Assembly: GCA_947501105.1 (NCBI GenBank)
Contig: CANMUP010000004.1
Location: 1 to 64,000, forward strand
DNA: 64,000 nt
Direction of reading: 5' to 3'
Source of the DNA: an uncultured Flaviramulus sp.
GTDB lineage: Bacteria > Bacteroidota > Bacteroidia > Flavobacteriales > Flavobacteriaceae
Shown: positions 63,626 through 64,000 of the stretch, in pieces
How positions within the stretch are numbered: the first letter of the stretch is position 1
Layout: each line of letters opens with the position of its first letter
Position numbers and translations under genes: made by a program
The notes under the pieces: generated by a model
Seen by the model: the letters and a program-made list of their open reading frames with translations, nothing else
Databases searched by the model: none
What the model was told of the DNA's origin: nothing

Positions 63626-64000
63626 ATGTTGATTTACCCCAAAATCATAAATAGCTTAATTATCATTTTAGTACTTTTTTGTATTACTGCATGTACTACA
63701 GCAAAGAGCACAGTACATAATTCTAATATTGAAGAAATAAATCCAAAGCTTATTTTTTTAAATTATACAATTTCTGAAGACAATAAGGGAGAAAAAAACA
63801 TTCAATTTATTAATAAAATAATAGCTGATGGCAAGCTAAAAACAAACAGCAACAAATACATTAAAAATGGTGTTTCTGGTGATTTAATATGTAATCAGCT
63901 TGGTAAAGACTCTAGTGTATTACAAAGTGTAATAATAAAGAATCCGTTAGTAAAAACCTTTGAGTATGTTGATGATTCGAAAGCTTTTAAAACAAAAAAA
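63626..64000 (+). CDS. Lipoprotein of unknown function, truncated by window end
   Basis: 125 codons are open from the ATG at 63626 to the window end. A lipoprotein signal (MLIYPKIINSLIIILVLFCI, lipobox ITAC) precedes TTAKSTVHNSNIEE. The visible mature part (NPKLIFLNYTISEDNKGEKN) has a hydrophobic strand pattern but no motif I recognise. The 3' end lies outside, so the total length is unknown. Confidence 0.75.
   Translation, partial: MLIYPKIINSLIIILVLFCITACTTAKSTVHNSNIEEINPKLIFLNYTISEDNKGEKNIQFINKIIADGKLKTNSNKYIKNGVSGDLICNQLGKDSSVLQSVIIKNPLVKTFEYVDDSKAFKTKK

Overview
The window is chromosomal DNA of a Bacteroidota bacterium, almost certainly a marine-type member of the Flavobacteriaceae. The evidence is its low GC content, promoters of the TTG-N20-TAnnTTTG type, the gliding/type IX secretion genes gldK-gldL-gldM-gldN and gldB-gldC, an XrtF exosortase pair, LptE/SecG/GroESL synteny, and many surface lipoproteins and TonB-type proteins. 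It is mostly ordinary core genome, with one mobile-element edge at the left end.

Layout. 1-1.5 kb: end of an integrative element (primase-helicase fragment, excisionase-like HTH protein, palindrome-rich non-coding DNA) abutting an initiator tRNA-Met. 1.7-6.4 kb: small Cys-rich protein, LRR protein, ABC-F ATPase, DUF983 protein, FAD oxidoreductase. 6.5-11.3 kb: the gldKLMN type IX secretion/gliding motor operon, preceded by topA and an arginase-fold protein that has lost half of its metal ligands. 15.2-18.2 kb: two tandem paralogous membrane proteins and a beta-propeller lipoprotein. 18.2-25.9 kb: miaB, a sigma-54 activator, two tandem lptE copies, a helical protein, secG, then groES-groEL behind a sigma-54-like promoter and a perfect 16-bp palindrome. 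25.9-31.6 kb: transglutaminase-like protein and a metal (probably copper) handling cluster with a TonB-dependent receptor. 31.6-33.2 kb: XrtF exosortase, its partner, and a GAF/fRMsr-like protein. 33.4-40.9 kb: purH and the rod-shape operon mreB-mreC-mreD-mrdA-rodA. 40.9-46.8 kb: lipoprotein hydrolase, gldC-gldB, nadE, an atypical response regulator and a DnaG primase lacking all four zinc ligands. 46.9-49.4 kb: ECF sigma factor, probable anti-sigma protein and beta-barrel protein. 49.5-54.6 kb: amidase, an unusual membrane protein with ExbD-like segments, mpl, TPR protein. 54.9-61 kb: a 2030-residue alpha-2-macroglobulin lipid/surface protein carrying SusC-like motifs. 61-64 kb: LytTR two-component pair, DoxX protein, truncated lipoprotein.

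Cell-envelope functions dominate: peptidoglycan elongation and recycling (Mre, PBP2, RodA, Mpl, amidase), LPS transport (LptE), protein export (SecG, type IX system, XrtF) and envelope defence (alpha-2-macroglobulin). The most unusual items are the degenerate arginase-like neighbour of the gld operon, the zinc-ligand-less primase, the sigma-54-like promoter plus palindrome in front of groESL, a three-copy compound intergenic repeat family with nested repeats, and a macroglobulin gene that carries both receptor-plug motifs and repeat-derived insertions in frame. No CRISPR array, rRNA operon, insertion sequence or obvious anti-phage system was seen.
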